64,000 nucleotides of DNA. Origin: CBDDHT01 sp965227905. GTDB taxonomy: Bacteria > Pseudomonadota > Alphaproteobacteria > Rhizobiales > Methyloligellaceae. The notes below the pieces were generated by a model, which made no database searches, was not told the DNA's origin, and saw only the letters and a program-made list of their open reading frames with translations. Where the stretch lies: NCBI GenBank assembly GCA_965227905.1, contig OZ245780.1, positions 4,588,001 to 4,652,000 of the forward strand. Direction: 5' to 3'. Numbering within the stretch: the stretch's first letter is position 1; every line of letters starts with the position of its first letter. The translations under genes were made by a program, and so were the position numbers. Shown here one piece after another: positions 27,004 to 34,182 of the stretch.

Positions 27004-27810
27004 ATGAGCGCAGATATCACCGATGAAACATTGATGGCCTTCGTCGATGGCGAACTTGAAGCGGGCGAGCGTCAGCGTGTCGCGGCAGCACTCGAACACG
27101 ACGCCGACCTGCGCGCGCGCTTGCAGGTATTCGAGCAGACGGGGCGTGAACTTGGCGCACTGTTCGACCAGCCAATGAACGAACCCGTGCCCTCGCATAT
27201 CGAAGAGATGGTGCGCCGCGCGCCTCTTGGCCAAAGACCGGTGAGCCCTCTCGAGCGGATTGCGACACGGTTGCGGGACACCATCGGAGAGCTTTCGGGG
27301 CCGGCGGCCAGTTGGGCGACCGCAGGCGTCGCGGCGACGATCTTCGCTGTCGGTCTCTCTGTCGGTCTGTGGTTCCAGAATCTGCCCACAGGCATCTCCA
27401 CAGACAGGATCGCGCTCCTCAATGTCGAGGACAATCATATTTGGGCCCAGGGTGCGCTGAAGACAGCCCTTGAGACGGCGGCCAGCGGCGAAGAACACAA
27501 ATGGCCGACGGGAAGCAACGGCGGCACCGTCGTTCCTGTTCTTACATTTAAGGACAAGACCGGTCGTTTCTGCCGCGAATATGCGGTTGCTGGAACTCCG
27601 GAAGCGAGCGCCGTCGGTATCGCCTGCCGAACTGATGCCGCGCGCTGGTCTGTCGAGATCCACACGGCACAGTCGACCGAAGCTCAGTCCATTGCGCCGG
27701 CTTCTGGAACCGGCATTGAGCGCCTCAACGCGCTGATGACAGAAATGAGCGAAGGCGAACCGCTTGACCTGGACGCCGAAGAAGCGGCGATCCGCAAAGG
27801 TTGGCGCTAG
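27004..27810 (+). CDS. Anti-sigma factor (transmembrane)
   Basis: 268 aa. The N-terminal helical anti-sigma-like part (ITDETLMAFVDGELEAGERQ) lacks the HxxxCxxC zinc motif. A single transmembrane helix follows (WATAGVAATIFAVGLSVGLW, about residues 100-120) and then a periplasmic domain with Cys in GRFCREYAV and GIACRTDAA that could form a disulfide. It should hold the upstream sigma factor at the membrane. No lipid or metal-binding motif identifies the signal. Confidence 0.87.
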   Translation: MSADITDETLMAFVDGELEAGERQRVAAALEHDADLRARLQVFEQTGRELGALFDQPMNEPVPSHIEEMVRRAPLGQRPVSPLERIATRLRDTIGELSGPAASWATAGVAATIFAVGLSVGLWFQNLPTGISTDRIALLNVEDNHIWAQGALKTALETAASGEEHKWPTGSNGGTVVPVLTFKDKTGRFCREYAVAGTPEASAVGIACRTDAARWSVEIHTAQSTEAQSIAPASGTGIERLNALMTEMSEGEPLDLDAEEAAIRKGWR

Positions 27811-28404
27811 TTCGGCCCTTTGCATGGGGTTGTTTCTCATTTTCTGTCCCCGCCCCCCCCCCCTCTGTTTCAGTGAATTCGAGCGGCGATCTGCTACTCT
27901 GGAGTCTCGATGAGTCATGGACCGATGTCTATGGGCTTGACGCTGGCTGCGGCGCGGTGCGTGCAGCACGGTCGTCCGTGTTCACTTATCGCCTCTTGCT
28001 AATACGCCGGTGCTATCCGGCGTGATGGGCCGTGTTGACAGATCTGAGTTCATTTCGCTCACGGCTATTCCGCGCTGAAGCGCGGGCCTCCGCGGGGGCG
28101 GCCTGACCGGCCGGCGCGCGGTCGCGCTTGCCGCGCCATTATGGCGCGGTTGTCTTGAACACATTGGAAATCATGCCGTATAGCGCCGGCCATACGGCAC
28201 GATCTGTCGCGGGACCAAGAATAACCGAGCGACTAGCGAGGCAAGGCCAAGCGGCCGTCGCCCGGTCAGGGCGCCCCCGCGGAGGCCCGCGCACCAGCGC
28301 GGAACAGCCGTGAGCGAAACAAACCCAAATCTAACAACACGGCACCATTCCACCGTACCGCACCAGCCGCCACAGCGACCATTCGCAGAACCGAGCCACC
28401 AACC
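27811..28404. other. Intergenic region with poly-C run and a large inverted repeat
   Basis: About 590 bp, no convincing gene. It contains an 11-nt C run (27853-27863), then the paired 59-nt inverted repeat at 28052-28320 (separate entry). The segment is very G/C-rich compared with its flanks and looks acquired or repetitive. Confidence 0.6.
28052..28320. repeat. 59-nt imperfect inverted repeat pair with structured centre
   Basis: Arms 28052-28110 and 28262-28320 are reverse complements at 54 of 59 positions. The 151-nt centre holds a further palindrome CCGCGCCATTATGGCGCGG (28131-28149) and an 8-bp inverted repeat TGCCGTAT/ATACGGCA (28174-28199). It resembles a non-autonomous mobile or repeat element. 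No transposase and no clear target-site duplication is visible. Confidence 0.75.
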
Positions 28405-29304
28405 TCAAACAGTCGCAAAGAACTCTCGGACATGATCGGAAAACGCGACACAGGCCCGACGCGGCACCGCATTGCTGAGGCGCAGACATCCCAGCAGCAG
28501 TGGTCGATGCTGCCCCTTGAGTGGCACATACAGGACTTTCGTGCCGTCATAGTTGGTCACGTTCTGCGTCTCCAGGTTGAGCAGTGAATAGCCAAGCCCG
28601 TTTCCAACGAAGGTGCGGATCGTCTCGAAGGAGGCAACGGGGATCGTCCGCGCCGGACGCAGATCGGAGGCTTGAAACAGCGAATAATAATAGTTCCGGC
28701 TATGGGGCAGATCGAGAACGATGAAAGGCTCCGAGTTGATGCTCTTGAGTGAGATTTCCTCCTGCGCCGCAAGGGGATGGTTCGCGGAGACGACCAACTG
28801 GGGAGGCAATTCCGTCATCACCTCGAGATGATGCTGACTGGAAATATCCAGATCGAATGTCAGCGCCATCTCATACAAGCCGCTGTCAATGCCAGACAGA
28901 ATATCGCCTTGATCGCCGACATAGCAGCGAACCAGAACCTTTGGATACTTCTCGTAAAATGAGCGCAGGATCGCTGCCAAATAGACCGATGCGATGTTCA
29001 CGAAACAGGCCAAATGAATCTCGCCTGTGACTTCATCGACCAGATTGGTCGCAAGCGCGTCGAAGTCTTCCACATGCTTCAGAAGCCCACGCGCTTCTTT
29101 GAGAAGCTCACGCCCGGCAACTGTCAGCTTCACGCCCTGCGAGCGTTTGCGAAGGAAAAGCTGAACCCCGAACTGCTTCTCCAAATGATCGACGGCCGCC
29201 GATACGGACGGCTGTGCGATGTTGAGCGCACGTGCTGCATCGGAAATCGAATTGTTGTCCGCCGTTGCCACGAAATAGCGCAGATGTCTGAGTGTATAAT
29301 GCAT
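28405..29304 (-). CDS. LysR-family transcriptional regulator
   Basis: 299 aa: HTH (YFVATADNNSISDAARALNI, then AQPSVSAAVDHLEKQFGVQL) and effector domain (IHLACFVNIASVYLAAILRS). It is divergent from the aldoxime dehydratase/TRAP gene set, with three TATAA boxes at 13-bp intervals in the shared intergenic region, so it probably regulates those genes. The inducer is unknown; an aldoxime or derived acid is a reasonable guess. Confidence 0.92.
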   Translation of the reverse strand: MHYTLRHLRYFVATADNNSISDAARALNIAQPSVSAAVDHLEKQFGVQLFLRKRSQGVKLTVAGRELLKEARGLLKHVEDFDALATNLVDEVTGEIHLACFVNIASVYLAAILRSFYEKYPKVLVRCYVGDQGDILSGIDSGLYEMALTFDLDISSQHHLEVMTELPPQLVVSANHPLAAQEEISLKSINSEPFIVLDLPHSRNYYYSLFQASDLRPARTIPVASFETIRTFVGNGLGYSLLNLETQNVTNYDGTKVLYVPLKGQHRPLLLGCLRLSNAVPRRACVAFSDHVREFFATV

Positions 29305-29689
29305 ACTCTTTCCGGATTCCCCCTATATCAGACGTTCCGGCCAATCGTCGGCCCAACAGATGCCTGCAAATCCTTTTATAAGTGAAAACTATAAAGTTCC
29401 GCTATAAAAAATATTATGCAGATGAATAAACTGCTGCCACTCTACACCCTACACATCCGGATGAAGCTCTAACTGGAAATCGGTTGGCGGTGCGAAGGCT
29501 CTTGTTTGGCCACCGTCACCAGCGGGTTTTCAGCGACCTAATCAACTGATGCTCGGCCCAGTTGGGCCGCACGTATCGAACCACGTCCATCGGACTGGGA
29601 GCTGCGGATGTCGCCCTTACTCGAAATCATACAACGGCTGACACCGAGCGCCCCTTCCCGGTCGGCAAGACCATCGTGTGAGAGGCCAG
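29305..29689. other. Divergent promoter region, LysR / aldoxime dehydratase
   Basis: About 385 bp without a gene. Beyond the TATAA array at 29377-29407, no further palindrome or gene is evident. Confidence 0.5.
29377..29407. promoter_or_regulatory. Three TATAA boxes in 13-bp period (candidate LysR operator)
   Basis: TATAA occurs at 29377-29381, 29390-29394 and 29403-29407, exactly 13 bp apart. Regularly spaced half-sites between a LysR gene and its presumed target fit a LysR recognition/activation site; A/T-rich promoter elements are the alternative. Confidence 0.45.
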
Positions 29690-30754
29690 ATGTCTACACG
29701 TGAAATCGAAAAGCCGGCGTCGCCCAGACGCTACCCGATGAACAAACCCGACGGTTTCGTACCAGCCATTCAACGGTATTCGGCAGTCTTGCCTGAAGAG
29801 GTTTCGGGACTTCGTGTCCTCTATCTTGGCGCTCAGTCGGACTCCGGCGATATGGCAGCATGCCTCTCGTTTTTGAATGAAGCACAAGGCCTGTTTCGCG
29901 CCAAGAACGGGCCCGTCCATTTCGACTTTGCGCGGTTCGAAGATCCTCAGGGCTATACGACGGTCATTGCCATTGCCTACTGGAAAGATCCGTCCGCCTA
30001 CCAGAAATGGCAGGCATCACAGCCTGTCAACGATTGGTGGACCGATCCCACCAGAGCGCGCGGCAAACTGGGTTACTTCTGGGAAGGCTTCGCAACATCG
30101 ATTGACCATACCGAGACAATCACATTTAAGGAATATGTCCGCGGCCTGTCGGCATGCCCGATGAGCAAGGTCGCTGCCATGGGCGAGAGCGGCTATTGGG
30201 GCGCAGCCCGGGACAGGCTTTCAGCATCTGCCAACGACAGGCTGGCACCATCGGTCCCGACACTTCAGATGATTGGTGCAAACAGCGACTCGCGCGGAAA
30301 GCGCGTCTCGATTACGCCGCCGCAGAACTTCGTGATCATTCGCTCCGGCGCATCCTGGGCCGACTGCGGCGAAGAGCAACTGCAGAGCTATCGAAAGAAC
30401 ATCAAGCCCAAACTCGACGCCGGCATGGAGTACCTCCGGAACAATCCGGTGAATACGGGTTGCTACTCCTTAAGGCAGGTCGACGTCATCACCATCGACG
30501 GGAAACCGCAAAAAGAAGATTTCTGCGTGGGCTATTTCCGTTCGCTCGAAGACCTGGAAAATTGGGCTTTCGACCATCCGACGCATCTCGCCATTTACAC
30601 CCGCGCCATGGCCGAGCGGAAGAAATATGGCGAACGCCTGGAATTTCGCACCTATCACGAAGTTTTCGTTCTGGATCACGACAGGGACGTCTTCGAATAC
30701 GTCAACTGTCATCCCCATACCGGCCTTCTACCATTCTTCAGGGCAAGCCCATAA
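29690..30754 (+). CDS. oxd: Aldoxime dehydratase (heme enzyme)
   Basis: 354-aa protein matching the Oxd family: the N-terminal RRYPMNKPDGFVPAIQRYSA, YWKDPSAYQKWQASQPVNDW and YFWEGFATSIDHTETITF are characteristic. The proximal heme His is likely in FDHPTHLAIYTRAM and the distal catalytic His in RTYHEVFVL. Oxd dehydrates aldoximes to nitriles. ATG 29690 follows GAGAGG; a GTG at 29678 is also in frame. It is usually found with nitrile hydratase/amidase or nitrilase genes; here it is followed by a TRAP transporter and no nitrile-degrading gene is in the window. Confidence 0.93.
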   Translation: MSTREIEKPASPRRYPMNKPDGFVPAIQRYSAVLPEEVSGLRVLYLGAQSDSGDMAACLSFLNEAQGLFRAKNGPVHFDFARFEDPQGYTTVIAIAYWKDPSAYQKWQASQPVNDWWTDPTRARGKLGYFWEGFATSIDHTETITFKEYVRGLSACPMSKVAAMGESGYWGAARDRLSASANDRLAPSVPTLQMIGANSDSRGKRVSITPPQNFVIIRSGASWADCGEEQLQSYRKNIKPKLDAGMEYLRNNPVNTGCYSLRQVDVITIDGKPQKEDFCVGYFRSLEDLENWAFDHPTHLAIYTRAMAERKKYGERLEFRTYHEVFVLDHDRDVFEYVNCHPHTGLLPFFRASP

Positions 30755-30876
30755 AGGAGAGCGCTCGGCGTCGCCCACCAGCCAATGCTGCACCTGCGGC
30801 TGGATGAGAGAGGGATCTGAGCCCACCCCGCCGACTGATGACGCAAGCGCTTTCCGAACAAGGAGGAGACAGTTCA

Positions 30877-31950
30877 ATGAAAGACAAACGAATACATCGA
30901 CGATCCTTTCTGCACGGCGCCATGGCAACAGGAGCCATCGCATCGGGCAGCGCCGTTCTCGGATCACCTTTCATTGCCTCGCCTGCACGTGCACGCGCCA
31001 AGCACCGCCTGATATTCGGGCACACCTTCGGCACAGCGACTAAGCAGTACATGATCACCGGTTTGAGCCTCTTCAAATCCCTTGCGGAAAAGTACGCCGA
31101 AGGCGATCTCCTGATCGACATACATGAGGCTGGAAGCCTCGGAGGGCAGACCGTTTTACCGCAGAAGGTGCTCACCGGTTCCATTCAGGGATGCCAGCTC
31201 TCGACGGGTAACTTCGTCAACTACTCCGAATTCTACAATATCCTGGATTTCCCCTACCTCTTTCACTCGAACGAGTCCTTCGAAGATACGATTCAGACCG
31301 ACGGATTTGCGAAGTCAGAGTTCATCAACGTCCCTGCATCAAAGGGATTTCAGGTCATTCCTGGCATGTGGGCAAATGCCGGATTCCGCGTCCTCGGTAT
31401 CAGCCGTAAGGTCAACCGGACGGTTCGGACCCCGGACGATCTTGGGGGACTGAAGGTCCGCACCAATGGGACCCGCGTCGAAGACGTCCTATTCAAACTG
31501 ACATCGGCCAATCCGGTATCGATTGCCTGGGGTGAAGCCTATCAGGCGATGCAACAGGGCGCCGCCGATGCCTTGAGCGTCGGACTTGGACCTCTGACGG
31601 CGACCAAAATTCACGAAACGCTCAGCAGTGCGACCCTCTACGAGCTGAATTTCAACTGTCACATCACGGTTGTGTCGAAGAGATGGTTCGAAAAGCTACC
31701 CGCCAAAGTCCAGGAAGCAATTCTTCGAGCCGGACGAGAAAGCTACGAGTTCCAGCGCCGGGAGCAGCTGAAAGCAAACCAGGCGATGCTGGCCCTATGG
31801 AAGAAGAGCGGCATTGAGGTCGTGACTCTGACCGCGGACGAGAAGAAGGCATGGGTTGCCGCCGTCGGTCACAACAGGTCCGAATATAACGGACTGAAAG
31901 ACGCATTCGGCCGTTCCGCCTTCGACAAGATCGTCCAACTCCAAGGCTGA
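30877..31950 (+). CDS. TRAP transporter DctP-type solute receptor, Tat-exported
   Basis: 357 aa. The start has a strong AGGAGG, 9 nt from ATG 30877. The signal sequence carries a twin-arginine motif (HRRSFLHGAMATGAIASGSA), so Tat export is predicted. The mature part shows DctP-family blocks, including the substrate-anchoring Arg region LGGLKVRTNGTRVEDV and AWGEAYQAMQQGAADALSVG. First gene of a DctPQM set, 122 bp after the aldoxime dehydratase gene. The ligand may be an acid related to the aldoxime pathway. Confidence 0.93.
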   Translation: MKDKRIHRRSFLHGAMATGAIASGSAVLGSPFIASPARARAKHRLIFGHTFGTATKQYMITGLSLFKSLAEKYAEGDLLIDIHEAGSLGGQTVLPQKVLTGSIQGCQLSTGNFVNYSEFYNILDFPYLFHSNESFEDTIQTDGFAKSEFINVPASKGFQVIPGMWANAGFRVLGISRKVNRTVRTPDDLGGLKVRTNGTRVEDVLFKLTSANPVSIAWGEAYQAMQQGAADALSVGLGPLTATKIHETLSSATLYELNFNCHITVVSKRWFEKLPAKVQEAILRAGRESYEFQRREQLKANQAMLALWKKSGIEVVTLTADEKKAWVAAVGHNRSEYNGLKDAFGRSAFDKIVQLQG

Positions 31951-31960
31951 TCAAATAGCA

Positions 31961-31994
31961 GAGGCAGGGCCGCGATACGCTTCGGCCCTGCCTC
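31961..31994. promoter_or_regulatory. 12-bp perfect hairpin between dctP and dctQ genes
   Basis: Arms 31961-31972 and 31983-31994 are perfect complements with a 10-nt loop and no T run. Placed right after the receptor stop, it is likely an mRNA-stabilising or processing hairpin that raises receptor expression relative to the permease. Confidence 0.7.
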
Positions 31995-32013
31995 GTGAAT
32001 TCGAGGCACATTG

Positions 32014-32541
32014 ATGTCCCACGATGCCACTGCTGTGACTCCACAAGCTGGATTGATTGCCCGCATCCTGTCCTTCCTGGATGGCCCATGCGTGCGGTGG
32101 TTCGTGATCCTGACCTATGGCTATTTCTTCCTGATCATTCTTGCTGAAGTGGTCATGCGCCATGTCTTCGCCTTCTCGACTACCTGGGGCGAGATGACCG
32201 CGCGATACGCCTTCGTCTATTTCGCCTATGTCGCCGCAGCGGAAGCCTTTCGCTATGACGAGCATATACGGATCGATTTCGTCCCGAATTATCTGAGACG
32301 AAAAGGTCGCGCGATTTTGGAAACCTATATCGATCTGCTGTGCGTCGTGATCGCCGGCTGCGTCATCTGGTACTCGCTGCGCGTCATGGACGTGCAGCTG
32401 ATGGCGCAGATCCGCATGCATGCCCTGCCCTTGAACATGGCATTCGCCGAAGCAGCCCTGCCGCTCGGATGGGGGTTGATGATCATCCGCATTTCGCAGA
32501 GAGCCTGCCGCCGGTTCCTCTCGCTTAGGAGTTTATCTTGA
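32014..32541 (+). CDS. TRAP transporter small permease (DctQ)
   Basis: 175 aa, four predicted helices; typical DctQ features GYFFLIILAEVVMRHVFAFS and TARYAFVYFAYVAAAEAFRY. ATG 32014 has GAGG 7 nt upstream. The last codons and the stop lie at the edge of the palindromic element at 32537-32638, so the C-terminus may have been altered by its insertion. Confidence 0.92.
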   Translation: MSHDATAVTPQAGLIARILSFLDGPCVRWFVILTYGYFFLIILAEVVMRHVFAFSTTWGEMTARYAFVYFAYVAAAEAFRYDEHIRIDFVPNYLRRKGRAILETYIDLLCVVIAGCVIWYSLRVMDVQLMAQIRMHALPLNMAFAEAALPLGWGLMIIRISQRACRRFLSLRSLS

Positions 32542-32638
32542 AAGTCCTGAAGCCGGCCCGCTCCCCCGGCCCAACCACCCAACAAGGGTACCCTCGGGGT
32601 GGTTGGGAGGGGAGCGGGCCGGCTTCAGGACTTTCAAG
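32537..32638. repeat. 102-nt near-perfect palindromic element within the TRAP operon
   Basis: Outer arms 32537-32565 and 32610-32638 are perfect 29-nt reverse complements. Inner arms 32570-32580 and 32597-32607 add 11 more pairs, around a central GGGTACCC. It contains the dctQ stop codon and separates dctQ from dctM. Related sequences occur at 4662-4750 and, as a half-element, at 57773-57810, so it is a dispersed repeat. Confidence 0.9.
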
Positions 32639-32679
32639 TCAGACTCAAAGACAAACACGCAACCGGCAGGAGATGCATG

Positions 32680-33969
32680 ATGTTGGAAAGCGACGCGGGA
32701 ATTGCCGGGATCGTCATCACCCTCATGGTGGTTCATCTGGTTATCGGCGTGCCATTGTTCATCGTGCTGGCAATCGGCTCGATTTCTCTGATCGTGTTGA
32801 GTGGCGCCTACTCGCTCGACAGCCTTGGCACGACATTGTTCGACGCCATCGACAGTTGGGCGCTGTTGGCAATGCCCCTGTTCATTCTTGCAGGCGAGTT
32901 CATTTCGCGCGGCCGCATCGCTCATGATCTGGTCAATCTCGGACAGGCCCTGGTCGGATGGGTCCGGGGTGGCCTCGGCATGGCTACCATCTTCGGCTGT
33001 TTCTTTTTTGCCGGCACCAGCGGATCGAGTTCTGCGGACACCGCAACAATCGGCAAGATCATGGTGCCTGCCCTTCGGCAGCGTGGTTACGACCCGAGCT
33101 ACGCGGCATCCCTCGCCGCATCCGGCGGTATCCTCGGGGTGATCGTACCGCCGAGCCTGATCTTCATTGTCTATGGCATTGCCACGGCAACATCGGTCGG
33201 TGAACTCTTTCTCGGCGGAATTCTGCCGGGTCTGTTCATGGCTGCAGCCATGTGCATCGCCAACTTTCTGGTTTGCAGCTTCGGCCGCTGGGGCGCCGCA
33301 GAGAACAGCCCCTTCTCCGGCAACAATGCCCTGAGCGCAATCTGGCGGGCTCGCTATGGATTTGGCGCACCGGCCGTGATCCTCGGCGGCATCTATGGCG
33401 GGATCTTCACGCCGACCGAAGCGGCCGCCGTCGCGGTCGGCTACGTCATTCTGATCGAGTTGTTCGTCTGCCGCGAAGTCTCGTTTTCCGAATTACCCAG
33501 CATCTTCATCGCAGCATCCAGAACGACGGGAATCCTTGCGCCGATCATCGCCTTCTCCATCCTGTTCGCAGAAATCCTCGCCATCCTGCGTGTGCCGGAA
33601 GCCATCGTGACGGCCTTTCTGTCCATCGGCGCCAGTCACGAAGGCGCCATCGCCCTGATTGTCGTGATGCTGCTCGTCATCGGATGCCTGCTGGAGCCTA
33701 TCGCCGCCATTCTCGTCATCATGCCGATCCTCTACCCGATCGGCGTGAAGCTCGGTTTCGATCCGGTCCACTTCGGTGTGTTTGTTGTCTGCACCCTGTC
33801 CGTCGGCTTCATCACGCCGCCAGTCGGGATCAATCTGTTTGCAGCGGCCGCTGTCAGTGGAGAACCGTTCATGCGGATCGCCGTGCGTGCGATACCGGCG
33901 TTCTTTGCGTTGATTGTCGTGTGTTTTGCGATTGCATTCCTGCCAACAAGTGTCCTGTGGTTTCGTTGA
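32680..33969 (+). CDS. TRAP transporter large permease (DctM)
   Basis: 429-aa, about 12-helix permease: MPLFILAGEFISRGRIAHDL, FFAGTSGSSSADTATIGKIM, FTPTEAAAVAVGYV and the C-terminal FITPPVGINLFAAAAVSGEP are DctM hallmarks. AGGAG lies 7 nt before ATG 32680 (ATG 32677 is also possible). Last gene of the DctPQM set. A diverged copy of its last codons is found at 37202-37279. Confidence 0.93.
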   Translation: MLESDAGIAGIVITLMVVHLVIGVPLFIVLAIGSISLIVLSGAYSLDSLGTTLFDAIDSWALLAMPLFILAGEFISRGRIAHDLVNLGQALVGWVRGGLGMATIFGCFFFAGTSGSSSADTATIGKIMVPALRQRGYDPSYAASLAASGGILGVIVPPSLIFIVYGIATATSVGELFLGGILPGLFMAAAMCIANFLVCSFGRWGAAENSPFSGNNALSAIWRARYGFGAPAVILGGIYGGIFTPTEAAAVAVGYVILIELFVCREVSFSELPSIFIAASRTTGILAPIIAFSILFAEILAILRVPEAIVTAFLSIGASHEGAIALIVVMLLVIGCLLEPIAAILVIMPILYPIGVKLGFDPVHFGVFVVCTLSVGFITPPVGINLFAAAAVSGEPFMRIAVRAIPAFFALIVVCFAIAFLPTSVLWFR

Positions 33970-34182
33970 TCAAATTCTCTCGTGGCGATCAACGCGGTCG
34001 CTTTTGGCATTGCCGCAATCATAGCGATGAGCAGGTGACATGTGTGGACAAAAGACAGAAGCCAGACTTCTACCAGCAGCAGTCACCATTGACCCTTGTC
34101 ACCAGGTGCATTTGCCCCCTGGCGTCGCAGCGTCTGGCTTGTGGCACACATGCCAGAGTGCTTTCTCAGCTAAGCTCGACGT

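Noticed and set aside
27853..27863. 11-nt C run as a phase-variation switch
   Set aside because: It lies outside any supported gene and downstream of the anti-sigma stop; no promoter or frame depends on it.
26431..27969. 512-residue open frame on the minus strand
   Set aside because: It lies wholly antisense to the sigma/anti-sigma operon, whose domains are clear; the translated sequence is low-complexity Arg/His/Gly-rich with no recognisable fold.
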